A DNA stretch of 7,428 nucleotides, from positions 1 to 7,428 of the forward strand of contig CAIYSH010000261.1 of NCBI GenBank assembly GCA_903928755.1. The letters are read 5' to 3'. The notes under the pieces are model-generated. The model worked only from the letters and a program-made list of their open reading frames with translations. It made no database searches and was not told where the DNA came from. The position numbers and the translations under genes are program-made. The DNA comes from an uncultured Alphaproteobacteria bacterium (GTDB lineage: Bacteria > Pseudomonadota > Alphaproteobacteria > Caulobacterales > Caulobacteraceae). How positions within the stretch are numbered: position 1 is the stretch's first letter; each line of letters opens with the position of its first letter. Of this stretch, positions 5,655-7,428 are shown piece by piece.

Positions 5655-6794
5655 ATGACACTCAGCGATGACCAGCGACTCCATGGCCACCTGATCGGTC
5701 GCCAGGGCTCGAGACTGGACCTCAACACCCCGGTCCTGGTGATCGAGTTGACCGCGCTGGAGGCCAATATCTCGACCATGGCAGCCACGGTGCAGGCCCA
5801 TGGCACAGCCCTTCGTCCCCATGCCAAGACCCACAAGAGTGTTGACATCGCCCGCCGGCAGATCGCGGCGGGGGCCGTGGGGATCTGCTGTGCCAAACTC
5901 GGTGAGGCCGAGGCCCTGGCAGACGGCGGGATCCACGGCCTGCACATCACCTCGCCTGTGGTGACACCCCAGGCCATCGCCAGGCTCATGGCCCTGCAGG
6001 AAACCTGCCCGGACGTCTCGGTCGTTGTCGACAACCTGCAGAACGTTGCTGATCTGGATCAAGCTGCAAGACCGGGCCTGACCGTGCTTGTGGACATAGA
6101 TCCCGGGTTCCATCGCACGGGCGTCTCCAGCCCTGAAGCGGCGGTGGCCGCAGCCAGGGCGATATCGGCGGCGCGAAACCTGACCTATGGAGGGGTGCAG
6201 TTCTACTGCGGGCGTGAGCAGCACATTGTCGACTATGCCGAGCGCCACGCGGCCATGGTGACCCGGACGGCCTATCTGAAGACGGTCCTGAGCGCCCTGG
6301 CTGAAGCCGGGCTTCCACCCGACATCATTACTGGTTCAGGCACGGGAACCCACAGGATCGATCTGGATCTTGGCGTCTTTACCGAACTCCAGGCCGGCTC
6401 CTACGTCTTCATGGACGACCAGTATCGAGACTGCGACCTCACAGGTGCAGGGCCGGACGATCCCCCCTTCCAGCCTGCCCTTTTTGTGGATGCCAGCGTG
6501 GTGAGCGCCAATGCCAGCGGCCTGGTGACCGTGGATGCCGGCCTCAAGGCCTTTGCAACCGAGGGCCATCCGCCGCGTCCTGTCAGCCTTGAGGCGCGGT
6601 ATGCCTTCATGGGCGATGAGCATGGGGCCCTGGTGGCTGACGGCATAGAGACCGCACTGAAAGTCGGAAACAGGATCAGCCTCAGCACCCCCCACTGTGA
6701 TCCGACGGTCGACCGATATGACAGCTATCATGTGGTCGACGGCGACAGCCTGAAAGACATATGGCCGGTGAGTGCCAGAGGTCGCTCACGCTGA
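5655..6794 (+). CDS. DSD1-family PLP enzyme, D-threonine aldolase-like
   Basis: A 379-residue fold-type III (alanine racemase-like) PLP enzyme. The start is ATG 5655, with GGAG at 5645-5648 six bases upstream; an in-frame GTG at 5640 is the alternative. The N-terminal barrel has 'NTPVLVIELTALEANI' (24-39) and the PLP lysine K58 in 'RPHAKTHKS' (54-62). 'GSGTGTH' (about residues 229-235) is the phosphate-binding loop. The C-terminal domain ends in 'PHCDPTVDRYDSYHVVDGD' with H347 and D349. From memory, D-threonine aldolases bind a divalent metal with His and Asp in an HxD pair at these positions, whereas D-serine dehydratases use HxC with zinc, so the aldolase side is favoured. The expected reaction is D-threonine (or another D-beta-hydroxy amino acid) to glycine plus aldehyde. 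D-threo-3-hydroxyaspartate dehydratase is an alternative in the same family. Cytoplasmic; divergent from hslO. Confidence 0.92.
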   Translation: MTLSDDQRLHGHLIGRQGSRLDLNTPVLVIELTALEANISTMAATVQAHGTALRPHAKTHKSVDIARRQIAAGAVGICCAKLGEAEALADGGIHGLHITSPVVTPQAIARLMALQETCPDVSVVVDNLQNVADLDQAARPGLTVLVDIDPGFHRTGVSSPEAAVAAARAISAARNLTYGGVQFYCGREQHIVDYAERHAAMVTRTAYLKTVLSALAEAGLPPDIITGSGTGTHRIDLDLGVFTELQAGSYVFMDDQYRDCDLTGAGPDDPPFQPALFVDASVVSANASGLVTVDAGLKAFATEGHPPRPVSLEARYAFMGDEHGALVADGIETALKVGNRISLSTPHCDPTVDRYDSYHVVDGDSLKDIWPVSARGRSR

Positions 6795-6889
6795 CCCCCC
6801 TTCCCTCAATGACACAGCGCAAAGCCCGTGACCGCCCTGCGACATTTGCGTTCATGGAGTGTTTGTCAGCCCGGTGATATCCTGCGAGC

Positions 6890-7237
6890 GTGACCAATCC
6901 GCTGAGCCCCCATGACCGCCGCGCTGACCCACGGGAGACCGTAAACCAGCGTGCTCGGGTCTTTTATGGACCGACCCGGGCCATGTGGGCCGATGCCCAG
7001 ATTGTCGACCTGTCGAAATCAGGAGCCAAGCTGATGGTGCCTGAGATCTATCCCCTTTCGCCCCGGTTTCTCGTTCTGCAGATCCGTGGCGGGATCGTCT
7101 ATGACATGCGGCTGCGCTGGCGCCGGGGTGATCTGGCAGGACTGGCCATTGAATCCCGTCGTGAAATCGAAGGCTCTGTTGATCAGGATCTGATCGATCT
7201 GGAACCCACCTGGAGAGCCCTTGCGGCCATGGCCTGA
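6890..7237 (+). CDS. Single-domain PilZ protein (putative c-di-GMP receptor)
   Basis: A 115-residue protein made of one PilZ domain. Both binding signatures are present: RxxxR at R11-R15 ('RRADPRE') and DxSxxG at D40-S42-G45 ('DLSKSGAKL'). Such proteins bind cyclic di-GMP and alter motility, polysaccharide synthesis or other output through partners; the output here cannot be read from the sequence. The start is GTG 6890: an in-frame TGA at 6875-6877 blocks anything longer, and the ATG at 6912 is in another frame. No strong Shine-Dalgarno site is seen. The length matches the small Caulobacter PilZ proteins of the DgrA/DgrB kind, but orthology is not claimed. No partner gene adjoins it: the upstream aldolase-like gene ends 95 bases away and the downstream gene is convergent. 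Confidence 0.9.
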   Translation: MTNPLSPHDRRADPRETVNQRARVFYGPTRAMWADAQIVDLSKSGAKLMVPEIYPLSPRFLVLQIRGGIVYDMRLRWRRGDLAGLAIESRREIEGSVDQDLIDLEPTWRALAAMA

Positions 7238-7258
7238 GGCCGTCCGGTATTCCGGCCT
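7237..7258. terminator. Possible bidirectional stem-loop between convergent genes
   Basis: AGGCCG (7237-7242) pairs with CGGCCT (7253-7258) around a ten-base loop; an alternative inner hairpin is CCGG-TATT-CCGG (7244-7255). Just after it, ATCTC-GG-GAGAT (7260-7271) is another short dyad. It starts at the PilZ stop and lies between two genes that converge, so a shared terminator is plausible. There is no clear T-run on the plus strand; the minus strand reads TTTT at 7276-7279 only before the stem. Confidence 0.35.
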
Positions 7259-7293
7259 TATCTCGGGAGATCCCTAAAACGGACGCTGCAGGC

Positions 7294-7428
7294 TCAGCGG
7301 CGGGGAAGTCTGGATCGTTCCAGAATTTCCACCTGCAGCCCCCCACTTGCCCTTTTGACCCTGGCGCGGACGCCATAGGCCGCCTCGATCACATCAGGCG
7401 TCAAGGCCTCGTCGGGCGAGCCGTCAGC
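7294..7428 (-). CDS. ABC transporter ATP-binding protein, C-terminal end (iron/heme/cobalamin type)
   Basis: On the minus strand a frame open from the window edge ends in TGA (complement of 7294-7296), giving the last 44 residues of a protein. It begins 'ADGSPDEALTPDVIEAAYGV' and continues with a strand 'RARVKR' and 'LQVEILER'. The pattern 'G-(S/T/A)-P-x-E-x-L-T-x-(D/E)-x-I-x-x-x-Y-G-V' is the usual tail of FecE/FepC/HmuV/BtuD-type ATPases, which power import of iron-siderophore, heme or vitamin B12 across the inner membrane. The ATP-binding motifs lie outside the window, so the substrate cannot be chosen. Third-codon G/C use supports real coding. Confidence 0.75.
   Translation of the reverse strand, partial: ADGSPDEALTPDVIEAAYGVRARVKRASGGLQVEILERSRLPRR

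Noticed and set aside
4858..5658. Open frame of 266 codons on the plus strand
   Set aside because: Antisense to hslO, which has a complete zinc switch; the composition is shadow-like and no motif is seen.
5373..6248. Open frame of 291 codons on the minus strand
   Set aside because: It runs antisense through the aldolase-like gene and then overlaps hslO in another frame; no family features.
5655..6794. Aldolase-like enzyme as a member of the putative phosphonate pathway
   Set aside because: It is transcribed away from the cluster and nothing in its sequence indicates a phosphonate substrate; adjacency alone is not enough.
6795..6889. Terminator or strong promoter between the aldolase-like and PilZ genes
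   Set aside because: No convincing hairpin with T-run and no spaced -35/-10 pair could be found in these 95 bases.

Overview
High-GC, gene-dense DNA with strong G/C preference at third codon positions. The gene set (YbjN-like protein, pirin, DUF418 membrane protein, Hsp33, D-threonine aldolase-like enzyme, single-domain PilZ protein) and short palindromic intergenic repeats of the 'ATACCGGC-loop-GCCGGTAT' kind suggest an alphaproteobacterial chromosome, most likely Caulobacteraceae (Caulobacter, Phenylobacterium or Brevundimonas type). The taxonomic call is inference from gene style and repeats, not from a marker gene. No RNA gene, CRISPR array, prophage or insertion sequence was seen.

Layout. 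Bases 1-270 hold the C-terminal half of a YbjN-family protein running in from the left. A complete pirin/YhhW-type cupin (354-1052) follows. The only gene-free stretch of about 300 bases (1053-1359) carries three related palindromic repeat units, the middle one inverted. A DUF418 polytopic membrane protein (1360-2610) runs rightwards and meets, stop codon on stop codon, a leftward cluster of three genes: hslO (Hsp33, 5568-4648), a phosphonate monoester hydrolase/arylsulfatase-like enzyme (4593-3133) and a PhnZ-like HD-domain oxygenase candidate (3146-2607). The last two overlap by 14 bases and are probably translationally coupled. Divergent from hslO is a D-threonine aldolase-like PLP enzyme (5655-6794), then a small PilZ protein (6890-7237). 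On the opposite strand at the right edge is the last 44 codons of an iron/heme-type ABC transporter ATPase (7428-7294).

How the genes may work together. The most interesting unit is the overlapping hydrolase and HD pair. The hydrolase keeps nearly the whole active site of phosphonate monoester hydrolases (Cys/formylglycine, metal ligands, His and Lys). The HD protein keeps the ligand pattern of PhnZ-type mixed-valent diiron oxygenases, which cleave the C-P bond of alpha-hydroxyphosphonates. Together they could form a compact route that first removes an ester group from an organophosphonate and then breaks the C-P bond. No PhnY-like hydroxylase, C-P lyase gene or phosphonate transporter is in the window, so this remains a hypothesis. 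Both enzymes show a substitution at a recalled active-site position (Thr to Asp in the hydrolase, Tyr to Ser in the HD protein), so the substrate may differ from the known ones.
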